A DNA stretch of 64,000 nucleotides from Podaxis mareebaensis. Its lineage: Eukaryota; Basidiomycota; Agaricomycetes; Agaricales; Agaricaceae. The notes under the pieces are model-generated. The model was not told the origin of the DNA and made no database searches. It was given only the letters and a program-made list of their open reading frames with translations. Shown one piece after another: positions 36,780-49,021 of the stretch (its first letter is position 1; each line of letters begins with the position of its first letter). The stretch lies in assembly GCA_018524725.1 (NCBI GenBank), contig JAEUWP010000599.1:124001-188000 (forward strand). The letters are read 5' to 3'. The position numbers and the translations under genes are program-made.

Positions 36780-38245
36780 GTTCTGGCCTTGATTTCACAG
36801 ATTGTCATGAACAAGAACCAAAGGGCACTCGCAATTCAACTCCGGGGCGAAGAAGCCCAATGCATAGTCAACGTTGTCTACGCTGTGCATTGAATTTTGT
36901 TCTGTTTCAGACGGTAACCAGCTTATAATTTGAGAAGATTCTGCACGTCGCACACACTCTCACAGCTGACAAACGGGAAAGGGCCCTGTATCTGCTCTGC
37001 GAATTCATAAGCTCAGCCGGCGTCTTTCCGCAATCTTACAAGCTCAAGGGGTGGAACTTGATCGCAAATCCTTCATGCCAGGGCTTTTCGTAGATGTCTA
37101 CGAAGGAGGGTATGGGAAACAACGAGTATGCGTCAAAATGATTCGCCTCTCCCAGAAGGATTCCGCACAGTGGCCCGTGGTGAGTGATATTTCTCTCTAT
37201 TACAGTTACCTCTCCGCTCACCCTCTGTTCTCTATATTCCCAATCGCGCACGTATCACTGGCGCATGCCAGGGAACTTGCTTTTTGTATTCACCTCCTAC
37301 TTCCGAACATATTGCCATTCTATGGGGCATACATTGACCAGCAATCGGGAAGGCCTTGTCTCATTTCTCCCTGGATGGAGCATGGGAATCTTCGTGATTA
37401 CTTGAGAAATAACCCAAAGAGCCATCGGATGCTTCTGGTGAGTGAATTCGAGCAAGGCACCCCAAAACGTTACTAAACAAGGACTATAAGGTCTATGACG
37501 TTATCAATGGTCTATGCCGCCTACACAAAGATGGCATTGCCCATGGGAACCTCAGACCGGTACGTCTGCCGTCACTTGCGTTAGTTGGTAATTAAAGATG
37601 CATAAATTTTTCTGGTAGACAAATGTCCTAGTCTCCGGTGACGGGCGGGCATTAATTCCTGACATTGGGGTTTCGCGCATTGCAACAAGTACGGTCGCGC
37701 AGTTCATGGCGACCATACGTGGTGCGCACCAGAATTGATTCAGATGGTCAACGGTAATTATGGTGCACCTCCCACGACAGGGAGCGATATGTGGTCGTTT
37801 GGTTGCGTTTGCTACGAGGTATGCCTCACAGGTTTGGTTTAGAAGAACTCCTCAGGTTTTCACGGGAAGGGAGCCGTTTTACCAGTACCAGGCCGAACTC
37901 AGAGTACTACGCGCTCTTATAATGTATCAAGAGACCCCGATTCCGCCAACCTCAAGAGATCATAACGGTCAGATTGACGACCTGATGTGGGATATTACGG
38001 GAAGGTGCTGCAACTATGTGCCAGGGGGATGACCTACTTGTGAAGAGCTACAGGGAATCTTTAAGGGCTTAGAACTCGTAGACAACCGCCCCCGCGCTCC
38101 AACCCGCGCTCAGGATATTGCATTCTGGAGAGCAATGAACCTGGCAGAATTGAAATCAACCGAGGGAATTGACTATGAGCGTGCAAGCCAGATATTGGTC
38201 GACGTAAGTAACGATGATCTTGCCTATCCAACCCTTGGTGGCTGA
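36780..38245 (+). pseudogene. F2: type-2 tyrosine-kinase-like domain, frameshifted
   Basis: Continues from F1 through an intron ending TATTTCAG|GTTCTGGCC. The order matches intact copy D: LRGEEAQCIVNVV helix, KILHVAHTLTADKRE, MPGLFVDVYEGGYG, VCVKMIRL, APWME-type hinge (here ISPWMEHGNL), HGNLRP, and the ending NDDLAYPTLGG. Lesions: a one-base loss at about 37046 (GVQYD frame lost), a one-base loss near 37715 (IRWCAPE frame lost), DFG changed to DIG, and an R-to-stop TGA at 38028 in the ERPTCEEL helix. Several independent breaks make this a pseudogene. The catalytic loop already lacked Asp (HGN), which suggests that type-2 domains were non-catalytic before the decay. Confidence 0.8.
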
Positions 38246-38870
38246 TGCCTATTTCTACTGTGTGGGCTGTGCAAATTCAACGGAGTGCTTGACCGAGCAG
38301 AGAATGTGAACTGGCGTCGGGGGACATGAACTTCTAAAACGCCTTGTATAATACTTACCATGTATGCTTCAGAAACACTGTGGTTGACTCGTGTGCTTCA
38401 TCACATCAAAGTGGCGGGAGATAACACTCCTTGTAGCGTTGTAGATTTTAGTGGAAACATGTCCTGCTGTATGCATTCGCGTCTCGGGATGACACGACCG
38501 AAGGGTTGCACCTGGTTGCAGACTTTATACCGTTACCATCACTTCCATAATATCCTCCAACCACTCTCCGGTCTCATTTTCACACAACGGTTTGTCGTGC
38601 AACTAATTAGCGCCCCTCGCTACGGCTTCGTCCATATCTCCTTGTGCATCTTCCTGGTAAGCTGATCCTCCACTAATATCCCGAGGGATGCCGAATTGGT
38701 AGATAGTCGGCAAGTCTGTATCATATTTACCCTAGACAGGGAGAGAATGCGCATGGTGGTGAAAGCATCCTTGGACCGGTGATTCCATGACTTGACGGCA
38801 AGTTCTAAGGTAGGAGTGTGCATGGATGCTCACTCGTGCACCAATGCACCCCCTTCCGGAGGGGAAATTT
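38246..38870 (+). repeat. Duplicated 3' flank, copy 1 (after F)
   Basis: Non-coding sequence immediately after the F2 stop matches that after D (42037-42640) and after G (61555-62215), and a copy without a kinase at about 44860-45275. Shared landmarks in order: GCCTATTTCTRCTGTGTGG, GACTCGTGCGCTTCATC, GGCGGGAGATAA, CACTTCCATAAT, TCTGGTCTCATTTTCA, and a final CCCCCTTCCGGAGGGGA-like hairpin. It marks the edge of a tandem segmental duplication. Confidence 0.75.
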
Positions 38871-39214
38871 CATAGCGGTGCGCGGGAGAAAAGACCGAAG
38901 AGGTGAAGTTATGGCCGCCCATCCATTAATGCTTTGTGTAATTCCTTCCGGAAACATGAGCTTTTGTAGTATTTAGTATATCTTAATGTATGTATTGACA
39001 TTTTTTAGTATAAGCCGTGTCAGCCTTTGTGCTGATGGGGCGGGCGCATAAGTGTGCCACTCAGGAAACCATTGCCTAATCTAGGGGGTAAGACGCTCAT
39101 ACCTTCATGACCATTATTGACAGAACGGCGTCAATTGTATCATGAAAACGGTGATGCCTTGAGGCTGCCACGCTTGCTCACGACCAACGTCTCAATTTAC
39201 TTCATATTGGTCCT
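38871..39214. promoter_or_regulatory. Upstream region of gene D, shared with gene E
   Basis: 39150-39190 (GAGGCTGCCACGCTTGCTCACGACCAAC...) closely resembles 46878-46917 upstream of gene E (GAGGCCACCACGCTTGTTTACAGCCAAC...). It is conserved at the same distance from the start codons, so it probably contains promoter elements retained after duplication. No TATA box was assigned. Confidence 0.4.
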
Positions 39215-42036
39215 ATGCAGAATCAAGGCAGCGAAGGAGAAGGCATCTTTGGGAGAACACCCACATTCGTATGTCCAGTCCGTTTTATGGGGCCAGATGC
39301 CATCAACCGAGGGTTCTACTTATATTCCAGGCTGCCGCATCGGCAAGCGAAGACCCAGAGGTTGATTCCGTTGACACCATCCAGAGAGAACAACTAACAC
39401 AGAACGATGTTATCATTGCGTGGGTCCAAAGTAGCAGAATCGACTCCGATCTGAGCCTAACCCTTGGTTATCAGAGTTATGGGACCAACTGGAGCAGGCA
39501 AAACTACTGTATGCAACTCATACATCTACTCGATTTTGACGGCACTCATGAAGCTCACAGTTCATTCAAACCGTAACAGGTCGTGAATTTGGCGTCAGTC
39601 ATGGCCTCAGCTCATGTACAAGCCAAGTTTCCGCTGTACGAGTTAGAATTTCGGGCGGTGTCAACATTGTTCTAATAGACACCCCCGGTTTCGACGATAC
39701 TCACCTATCAGACCTGGAGGTTCTGAGAATCATTGCAGAATGGCTCAAAGAAGTGTGCGTTCTCGAGACCCAGTATCATTTTATGCTAACTTAATCATCC
39801 CCCAGTCGACAAGACAAACTCGAGCTCTCTGGAGTCATTTACTTGCACCGTATTCCAGACAATCGCATGGCGGGCACGCCACTGAAGAATCTCGTTATGT
39901 TCAAGAAATTATGTGGAGAAGACTTCTTTAAAAGGGTCATTCTTATAACGACAATGTGGCCGAGAGTAGATGATCGCGACTACGAGGCATGTCTCGAACG
40001 GGAGAAGGAACTCAAAGAGGATTATTGGAAGGAGATGATCGACAGAGGATCGACAACTCTACGCTTCGAGAACACAAAAACATCCGGCTGGAGTATTCTT
40101 GACCCTATCATAAGCGCTGAAGCTAATAGGCGATGGGATACCCTGATTCAAGCTCTCAAGATCCAACAGGAACTAGTAGATGAGCGAAAGAAGCTTCCAG
40201 ACACTGAGGCCGGGCGGCAGCTTCGCGGTCTCATTGAAGGCTTTGTTGAGAAAAAGAACGACATATTGAGGCGACTGAGGGACGAGGTGGGGAAAGCAAC
40301 CGATCCAGGGATCACGGAAGTTCTTCTCGGCGAGCTGGTTCAGTTGCGGAAGGAGCAGGAGAAAGCTATGAAGGATATGCACCAGTTGGATCCATCGCTG
40401 GTTGAGAGGGTACGCCGGATCATCAGTATAATCTACCACAGTCAGTATGGGCCACGTTGTGACCTACACCGCTTGTAGCCACTCCTGACTTATCCAATTC
40501 TAGGATTCCGACCACGACGCCCCCAAGACCTGGATTCCAATGCTCGAGTGCAGATTCGGGCCTTGATTTCACACATTGTCATGAACAGCAGCCTAAAGGC
40601 GTCAATGATTGAGCTCCGGGACGAAGAGGCTCAATGCGTCGTGGACGTTATCAACGTCGTACGTCGGGACTTATTCTCCATCTCGGATGGGGCCGGCTTA
40701 CGTTTTAGGAAGGTTCTTCATGAGACAAACATTCTCACAGTTGACGAACGGAAACGGGTTTTGTCCCTGCTTTGCAAGCTTGCGAAATCAGCTTATGTCC
40801 TTCCACGATGTTACGAGCTGAAAGGTGTACAATATGACCCCAAATCGTTTGTACCGGGAGGCTTTGCAGATGTCTACAGAGGGGAGTATGAGAAACAGCA
40901 AATATGCACTAAAATGGTTCGTCTCTCTTGCAATGACCCTCCTCAGCGACTCACGGTAAGTAATATTTTTTTCTCTACTGTCGCAGTCATTCCATTCATT
41001 CCCTACTCTCCATTGTCCGAACGCACAATAGGCACACGTCAGAGAGCTCGTTCTCTGGGCTCACCTCTCGCATCCGAATATACTGCCGTTTTATGGGGTA
41101 TATGCCGACGAGCAATCACAAAGGCCTTGCCTCATTTCTCCGTGGATGGAGAACGGGAATCTCTGTGATTACTTGAAGAAAAAACCAGGGAGTCTCCGGA
41201 TGCTTCTGGTGAGTAATTTCGTGTACTATAGCCCTTAGCGACATTGAGCAGGGGCTGCAAGGTCTCTGATATGATCAACGGGCTACGTTACTTACATGAA
41301 TTTGGAATTGTGCACCGGGACCTCAAAGCGGTACGTATGTCCCCGTTTGTGTCAGTAAGCAATCGTCAGTTATAAACTCCGTAGACAAACGTTCTGGTCT
41401 CCGACGAAGGAAGGGCATTGATTGCTGACTTCGGAATCTCATACATCGCAACGAGCGCAAACCAGACATCGTTTAAAGGGACCTTTCGATGGTGTGCACC
41501 CGAGTTGTTTGGAGGTAACAGCGGCGACAATGGCACATTCCCTACATCAGAGAGCGATATGTGGTCGTTCGGTTGCGTTTGCTACGAGGTACGACACATT
41601 CTTACACACGTTTTCCTCGCGAGTTAGGTTTAGGAGAGCTCCTCAGGTTTTCACGGGGAGAGAACCGTTTCATCAGTACCAGAACGAACACGCAGTCATA
41701 CCTGCTCTTCTTATACGCCAAGAGATTCCGACTCGACCAACCTCGGAAGATGGTTACGGGCAGATTGACGACTTGATGTGGGATATTATGACGAGGTGCT
41801 GGAACCGCGTTCCACAAGAACGACCTACTTGCGAAGAGTTACAAGGTTTTTTCAGGGGTTTACAGCTTACAGACGATCGTCCCCGCACTCCAAGCCGAGC
41901 TAAGGATATTGCATTCTGGAGAGCGCTGAACTTGGCAAACTTGAAATCAAGCAAGGAAATTGACTATGAGCGCGTACGCCAGATTTTGATCGACGTAAGC
42001 GATGACGATCTGGTCTATTCATCTCTTGGTGGCTGA
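39215..42036 (+). CDS. Fusion D: intact P-loop GTPase joined to a likely active tyrosine-kinase-like domain, 747 aa
   Basis: Eleven exons: 39215-39268, 39331-39419, 39475-39508, 39561-39754, 39806-40440, 40504-40658, 40713-40955, 41032-41208, 41262-41330, 41385-41588 and 41647-42036. They give 748 codons with every phase consistent. GTPase: GPTGAGKT 51-58, DTPGFDD 99-105, ITTMWP 171-176, charged helical region about 220-330. A short PRRPQ linker and the helix LRDEEAQCVVDVINV (to 387) precede the kinase. Kinase: glycine loop PGGFADVYRG (435-444), Lys454 (CTKMV), alpha-C Glu473 (VRELVLWAHLSHPN), HRDLKATN (545-552), DFG 565-567, APELFG, then ERPTCEEL. All catalytic residues are present. It is the only kinase here with a true HRD, and the only one of the type-2 class that is intact. 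Its target, and whether the GTPase regulates the kinase, are unknown. Confidence 0.9.
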
Positions 42037-42640
42037 TGCCTATTTCTGCTGTGTGGGTTGTGCAGATCCAACGGAGTGTTGATCAAGCGGAGAATGCGAA
42101 CTGATGTCGAAGGTCATGAATTCCTGAGATGCTTTGTGCGGTATAATGCTTACCATGTGTACTTCAAAATAACGCGGTTGACTCGTGCGCTTCATCGCAC
42201 CAGAGTGGCGGGAGATAATATTCTCTGTATTTCAGGTGCTCTGTTGCATGTACTTGTTCATGTCTCGGGATGATACGGCCGATGGGTTTGCCTATGGTTG
42301 TTGACTTGCACCCATTTCAATCACCATCACTTCCATAATGTCCTCTCTGGTCTCATTTTCATATAGCGGGTTGTCACACAGCTAATTAGCATCCCTCCCA
42401 TCGACTTCATCCATATCTCCTTGTGCATCTTCCTGATAAGCTTATCGGCGCCGAATTGGTAGCAGTACCTATTTATCCTAGTGCGAGGCGGGGAGAGCGT
42501 GCACATGGTCATGCAAGCATCTTTGGACTGGTGGGCCCATGACTTAATGGCGAGCTCTAAGGTGGCCGTATACACGGATGCTCGCCCACGCGCCAACGAA
42601 CCCCTTTCCGAGGGGAAAAGGTCATAAAGGCGCGCGAGCG
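42037..42640 (+). repeat. Duplicated 3' flank, copy 2 (after D)
   Basis: Non-coding. Aligns by eye along its length with 38246-38870 and 61555-62215, beginning at the shared LGG-stop codon and ending near the CCCCTTTCCGAGGGGA hairpin. Confidence 0.75.
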
Positions 42641-42879
42641 AGGAAGGCCGAAAGGATGAAGAATGAGCGAAGGAATGAAACCATATCCCCTCAGCGCGTA
42701 GCAACTGCTCCAGTACATAATACAAAGATAAATCTAATATCTAAATTATTGGATCATCATAGATCCTTGTAGTGTATATCGTGATCATGAACCGGCATTG
42801 GACGTCTTAAAAGGCCAATACCGAGAATGCGTCGATGAGATCATGGCTATGCCAAGCCAATCAAGACCCAGCAAACCAC

Positions 42880-43663
42880 TCACACCGTTGCATCCGCATC
42901 TGCACCCGTATTACCACTACCATTATCCTCACTACCGTCGTTTTCCTCTTCTTCCACCTCCGTTTGCACCTGCATTTGCATTCTGAATACCTCCGGCAAC
43001 TCGTCGACGGACATGTAGGACGGCTGTTCCATCGCACGCAATAGGAACACGTCCTCCCTGCACCACAACAATATTCAACACTCAGCCTGTAGTGATAACT
43101 GGACCACGAACTCACTTAGGTGCCTCGTGGCTTCTCCACAACTCCGGTACGACCTCCCACAGGAAATGTCTCCACATCCTCCCGAAATCGAATGAGTACC
43201 ACCACGAGTCATGTTTATCAGCGAAACGCGTCAAGAAGGGTGATACGTAGTCCACCCCCATGTCTTCCTCTCCATCCTCCCCTCCCTTCCCCTTCTCTCT
43301 GTCTTTTTCGGAGTCGTGGAACTGAAACTTTTTTTTGAACCGGGAGCTGTGAGAGTCCCATAAAGATTTGGATTGCTCTTTGATCCATTGGGAGTATTTC
43401 TTGAATTTGAGGTTGTACGTGGCCGCGAGGGGGAGATATGGGTCCTGGACTCCTGGAGGTGGAGGCGCTCGCGGATATAGATGGGACGCTGGGGGTGATG
43501 AGCGCGGTTGGTATTGGGAACGTAAGTGAGATGGCGGTTGGGAGCGCGGGTGAAAATGGGTAGGTGAGGCGGAGGCGCCGGCTTGGATGAGGGAAAGCCA
43601 GAAGGGGATGAGGACGAGGAGAGATTGAAGTAGTGTGTGTAGAAGGCGGGCGTGCATCGTCAT
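42880..43663 (-). CDS. Small secreted protein, 241 aa, unknown family
   Basis: Exons are 43663-43116 and 43057-42880. An N-terminal signal peptide (LLHTLLQSLLVLIPFWLSLIQAG) is followed by a Pro/Ser/His-rich segment, a charged segment (KKYSQWIKEQSKSLWD), a Lys/Glu-rich insert, an aromatic segment (HDSWWYSFDFGRMWRHFLWE), and an acidic tail after VEEEENDGSEDNGSG. There are few cysteines. It lies on the opposite strand between fusion D and GTPase E. A truncated copy is present after G (62225-62565) in the same relative place, so it is part of the duplicated unit. No function assigned. The second ATG two codons downstream is an equally possible start. Confidence 0.65.
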
Positions 43664-46600
43664 CAACTGCGTTTATGGTAGGATGTTGTGTGCGTCAGGC
43701 GTCGAGTCTTGGACGCTGAAGTTGAGTGTTAGAATGTGAGGTGGTGTGAGTAGAGTTGTCTGGTGGAGTTGACGCGAGACGAAACAACTTCAGGCGCTAT
43801 CTCCGACAAGCGCGAGAAGAACAGAGAACACTGCACCGCACCACCACAGCTCCAACAGGTTAGTAAGTTAGCTGTTTGGCTCAGGGTTGGGCGGAGGGTC
43901 GGGACTGGGGCGTACGCTGAGTTGCCAAGTCTCAGGTTGTGGTAGGGATAGGAGAAGAAAGGAAGGATCATTGATCAGACATCGTAAGGATATTTGTTGG
44001 TTGCACGGCGCACAGGAATAACTCACATCTACATAACAGCGCCGGCCTTGACGCAGTCGACATTACGTCATTTGTCAAACATTCAGCTGATGCGCTGTAG
44101 CCCGTAATCAAAATTCCGCTCCCTCAACTTATTCAGTACTGCGCCTATAGATACCAGATCCTGATATCAGAAGCCACATGCTTCATATGGACACAGATGC
44201 ACACGCGTTATAGAACACGGCAACGAGAGAGCGAAATGACCGAAAAAGAAACCAGCAATAAATAAGCTGAAACACAAACTGAATCTACGCATATGCATGG
44301 ATTGCCTGCACACCAATAAAAAAGATTTGAGGGGAAGGCCCTAAGACCTAGAATAGTAAACCAAGCCTGGTGCGGCACCCCCGGAAAATGAAAGAGAAAT
44401 ACCTGGCAATCGGACGAGGAGTAAGTATTTTAATGGATCGACAAAAACGAAATACGGGCACTCGACGACCACGGATAACTAGAGTCCCACACCAGTCCCT
44501 ACAAATGCGTAAAAGCATTTCCCCGAGGTGACTTCTCATCGAGACCAGGCGCAAGACTGGCGCAGTAAGCTAGGCCAAGAGACTGCCACCGAAAGCCAGA
44601 CAGCTCAAAAAAAAAAACGGAAACGAAACTTCTTTATCCCTCTTTGTGTGTCCTCACAAATGCTTGGCAAACCCCTTCCAATAATTTTAGCGCCTGCATC
44701 CCTGAGCAGCGCGCTAGTTTGTATTTTGTTAGGAGACAAGAACAGAAATTGCAATGTCATCAGTCCAAAATTGCTTCCCACGTCCAGGTTCGGTCCTCAT
44801 TTTCACCCTTCTATGTGCGTATGCCTTATGCCACGCCTTCCTCACTCCCCGTTTATACAGAAGTTGAATATCTCGGCTGCTTCATCAAGTACAACCCAGA
44901 GGCGCCTGCGGTTGGCACGACTTACCCGGTGAGCCTTAGCAGGCGTCACACTCACAAGCACGACCTCCAGGGGGAAGATAACACTCTTTGTATTCTAGCA
45001 TTCCGGGTTTTGGTGAGAACATGTTCTGTTGTATGTGTTCATGTCTCGGCGGACACAGCCGATGAGTTTGACCTACACCATGCCCAAATACATACCGTCA
45101 CTTCCATAACATTCTGCGTCCACCCTCTGGCCTCATTTTCACACAGCAGTTCGTCACGCCGCTGATTAGCATCACCCCTCCGGCTTCGTCCATACGCGTC
45201 TTCTTGATAAGCTTGCCTCCCCAATTCCGAAGGGGAATGGAAGGTTATAAGGGTGCACGGGTGAAGGATGACGCTGTATTCTGCATTCCTATACTGCTAC
45301 GAGCATACTAACTGCTACGACGCAATGGGCGCGTACTAGATAACCGTGCCCCTCTGCAGGGTAGTATCTACGGATGTAAATAGATCTGAGGTAGTGTGTG
45401 GAGGAGTCCAGTTGGCACAGGTCAAAGTAGAACTATGACCGCGAGGAGACACAGATCTCGGACTCCTGGAGCTGGAATTGCTCATGAGTGTAGCTGAGAC
45501 GGTGAGTATGATGAGCATGGTCGGTATCAGGAACGTGATTGAGATGTCGGTGTCAAGTGTTGGGATGTGAGGTGTTGTGAGTAGAGTGGTGGAGTTGATG
45601 CAAGGCGAAACGGCTTTAGTGTATCTGCGCTGCACCACAGCTCCATACGTGTTAGAATAGTTATTTGGCTCAGGTTGAGTATAAGTGAAAAATAGGAATG
45701 AGGTGTACCATCCGCTAACGGATAATTGTCATCCGCCCTGGGGAACATGTTATGCACATCTTCCAAGTGGTGTGGCACTCGTGATATGTTGGTCGATAAG
45801 TTTTTCTACATGCACCTACCAGATTAATGGAATGGAGATGACACAGTAGTACACGCCTGGTGTGACTCTAAGTACGCGCACTAAAATGTAAATGTGCGAT
45901 TGCTAGTTTTGCGGAGGGCCTGGCGGAGAGGCTTTGGGATGAAACCTTGAAGGCCTTGGGGAGCACGTGACTACAGGTCAAATTTCCTGGTCCGTGATTC
46001 TGTTCTTGGTCACGGTTGGTGATTTGCCACTTGAGTATTATTGCCCATGTTATCACGCTGGATTACCCTTCCGCGCCTCAAGATCTCAATCTCCAAGTTG
46101 TTTGAACATGCTAGGCAATCGCCCCCAACATACTTTCTTCAACGTTCGGCCTGAAATGGCGTTATGCCCCTGACTCGCCACATTGCACATTGCACATGGC
46201 AAGGTGCGGCAGGCTGTAAGGCCTTGAGGAATGATTAATGAACCAGGTGCACTTTTCTATATGAGTGTGCCTCATGACACATCCTCCTCATCCCCCGCCT
46301 CAACGCAGGCAGACCTCGCTGATCCTCCAAGTGCAAACGCGAAACACTCGCCGTTAGCACGACTCGCCTGGCTGCCCTTGTAGGGGTTATACTCACGAAC
46401 ACGGCCACACCATTTATGGCGAACATCTTCTAGTCCCGGCTTCCTTGTGACACAACAATATATCAGGGTATAGCCCACGTATGTCTAGGCCCTTTGAAGT
46501 GGAATACCCACCAGAACAAGGCACTTGACTCGCATCGCGCTCTAGCAGGAGAAATTATTTGACATGTTCTGCGAGTGTATTCAATTCATTGCCTTCCTTC

Positions 46601-46936
46601 GACAATGCTATAGCCCTTTGGGAAGACACAATATCATGAGAGCCCTCGGAGGAGGTGCTTCCTGAAGGAAACAACAGACCCAGCGTCCTCACTAGCGATA
46701 ATGGGTTACCCTCGTACAAACTACCGTGGAGGATGAATAACACCCCTTACAAACCGTCTGTGACCGTCAACTCCAGCTACGGCCGCTTGCAGCGTGTGAC
46801 CATTTCGACTTGTGACTAACGACTATGGCGTCAATGGCCATTGTAAACACGAGTTTGATGTACATTAAACGGGAGACCTCGAGGCCACCACGCTTGTTTA
46901 CAGCCAACACCTCGATCCCTCTTTTTAACCCGTCTC
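43664..46936. repeat. Spacer built of duplicated blocks, no intact gene
   Basis: 43670-43960 (promoter side of the secreted gene) resembles 62570-62870 and, more weakly, 45530-45700. 44860-45275 is a kinase-free copy of the 3'-flank repeat. 45880-46490 matches about 63010-63990 (shared CCCTTCCGC..CTCAAGATCTCAAT, TTCAACGTTC, CTTTTCTATATGA, GCACGACTCGCCTGG/ACACGACTCGCCTGG, CTCTAGTCCCGGCTT). Open frames in it are short and unsupported. Confidence 0.6.
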
Positions 46937-48409
46937 ATGAGTCAAGAACGCAAGCAACGAATGTCTAAGCAGGGAGAACGCTTATCTCTGTCCTTAATAC
47001 CCGGAAGGTGATACTTCTCTCACTAATTATGGCTATCCTATTTCCTGACCTCGATTATACTAGTTTACAACCAAACTATCTAGAAATAGATGGCCCCCAA
47101 TCTCTTGTATGTCAACCCATTCTCCTGCATCAGTTTCCACCAACCCGTATCCTTCTACCTATATTCTAGCCCTCGGTTGAAGACGACTTGTCATTGCCGA
47201 ACCCTCTAACACCCAGGCCACGTCGGTATTCCACAATCTTTTCTGTTCATCTCGTTCAGAGGGAAGAGCTGACACAAAACGATGTGATTATTGCGTGAGT
47301 CCGAGCATGAACTAAGTAAGCGAATTTGTATCTGAGAATCATCGTTTATTCGCAGCGTTATGGGGCCAACTGGGGCTGGCAAGAGTGCTGTGCGGAACAT
47401 AATCATTTCCTCTTTTTTGGTGGTACTCACCAAAGCTGCAGTTCATCCAAACCGTAACAGGTCGCGATATCAGCGTCATTCACGACCTCGTATGGCGTAC
47501 AAGCCAAGTTTCCGCCGTACGAGTGACATTTTCTGACGGTGTATCCGTCGTTTTGGTTGACACTCCCGGTTTCGACGATACGCACCTATCAGACCTGGAT
47601 GTTCTGAAAATCATTGCACAGTGGCTTAAAGAAGTGTGCGTGTTTAAAAACCCAGTATCGATCAATGTTAAACCTAATCATCCCCCAGCCGGCAGGACAA
47701 ATTCGGCTTCTCTGGGATTCTTTACTTGCACCGCATTTCGGGCAATCGTATGGCGGGCACGCCACTGAAGAACCTCGCTATGTTCAAGAAATTATGTGGA
47801 GAAGACTTCTTCAAAAGAGTCATTCTCACAACGACGATGTGGCCGAAAGACGACGACCCTGAGTACGAGTTATGCTGTAGACGGGAGAGGGAACTCCAGA
47901 GGGAGTATTGGGTAGAGATGGTGGAGAGAGGATCAAGGACACTGCGTTTCAAGAACACAAAAGAATCTGCCTGCAAGGTCCTCGACCGAATTGTAATCGC
48001 TGAATCCAACAGGCGATTGGATGCTCTAACTCAAGCTCTCAAGATTCAGCAAGAATTGGTCGATGAAAGGAAAAAGATTCCGCGCACTGAAGCTGGACAA
48101 CAGCTCCATGGTCTCATTGAAGATTTGGTGGTAAAACAGAATGACGTATTGAAGCGGTTGAAGAACGAGTTGGAAAAAACAGCCGATCCGAAGATTATAG
48201 AAGCTCTCCTCGAGGAGCTGGGCCGGTTGCGTCGGGAACGGGAGAATGCTATAAAGGACAAGCGCCGGTTAGAGTTGTCCCTGCACGCAAAGATGCGCTG
48301 GGCCTTCGGTTTCATACGCGGTTAGTGTCAGCCTTGCCATGACTTACAGCATGCACGACTGTGATATCGACATGCTTGAATAGTACCGGGAGCTCGATGT
48401 GAGGACTGA
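46937..48409 (+). CDS. GTPase E: P-loop GTPase cut off from its kinases by an LTR element, 374 aa as it now reads
   Basis: Exons are 46937-47007, 47064-47106, 47170-47294, 47356-47389, 47442-47635, 47689-48320 and 48384-48409. P-loop GPTGAGKSA at 83-91, DTPGFDD at about 131-137, LTTTMWP, and a charged helical end match copies A-D. Exons 4 and 5 are exactly 34 and 194 nt, as in all copies. After the phase-1 intron the linker exon starts VPGAR, and the retrotransposon then begins at 48398. The LTR itself supplies a stop (TGA at 48407-48409) three codons later. No lesion is visible in the GTPase, so a stand-alone GTPase similar in size to A and C could still be made. The original gene continued at 57667. 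Confidence 0.82.
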
Positions 48410-49021
48410 GGTTCGTCTGCTCGCAAAATGGCAACTGAACGCTCGTCCATCACGGGTGGGTCATGCGACGCTCGTACAGGCATACTCGCTTAGGAATGGT
48501 GGAGGAGGTCTTGTGATTAGGTATATACCTGGATTGTTATGTCTCATTGGGCTCGGCTAGCACTCGTATTACTACATATACCATCCTGCTCTTAATGTCC
48601 GTTCGTAGTTACCTCTTGTCTCATTCCAGTAGTATACATCGCATGGACTCATATTCTGACTATAAATTTCAAGCATAGTGGTAGTAAAGACAGCAGACAG
48701 CAGCAGACTCTCGTTTTCATACCCTCGACACAGCTAATAATCAATCGCTTGGTCCCCCTCTCTTTTCCTTCTCTCTACTTTGTGCGCGCGAGGTTTCTCC
48801 TCTCCGGGTTTGAGTTATTCCCCTGGGCTATCTCGTCTCCATCTGGCTTGGTGAATTCTACAGGCTATAGGTCTCGATTTGCAACCATGCAAGGGGTTCA
48901 CTGTAGGCTGTTGGGCTAGTGTTAGGATCTTGGGACCCAGAATGATCGACGGAGGTGATCATGCTCGTAACCTTGTTCTTCTTCATCTCGTTTTGGCAGT
49001 AGAACATTTGTTGTTGCTACA
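48398..49021 (+). repeat. 5' LTR, 624 bp
   Basis: Starts TGTGAGGACTGAGG and ends GTTGCTACA. Differs from the 3' LTR mostly at CG versus TG/CA positions. Its left three quarters keeps CpGs that the 3' LTR has lost; its last 75 bp has lost CpGs that the 3' LTR keeps. The following TGGAGCCCACTGCGAGG is a possible primer-binding site (begins TGG), but I could not match it to a tRNA. Confidence 0.93.
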
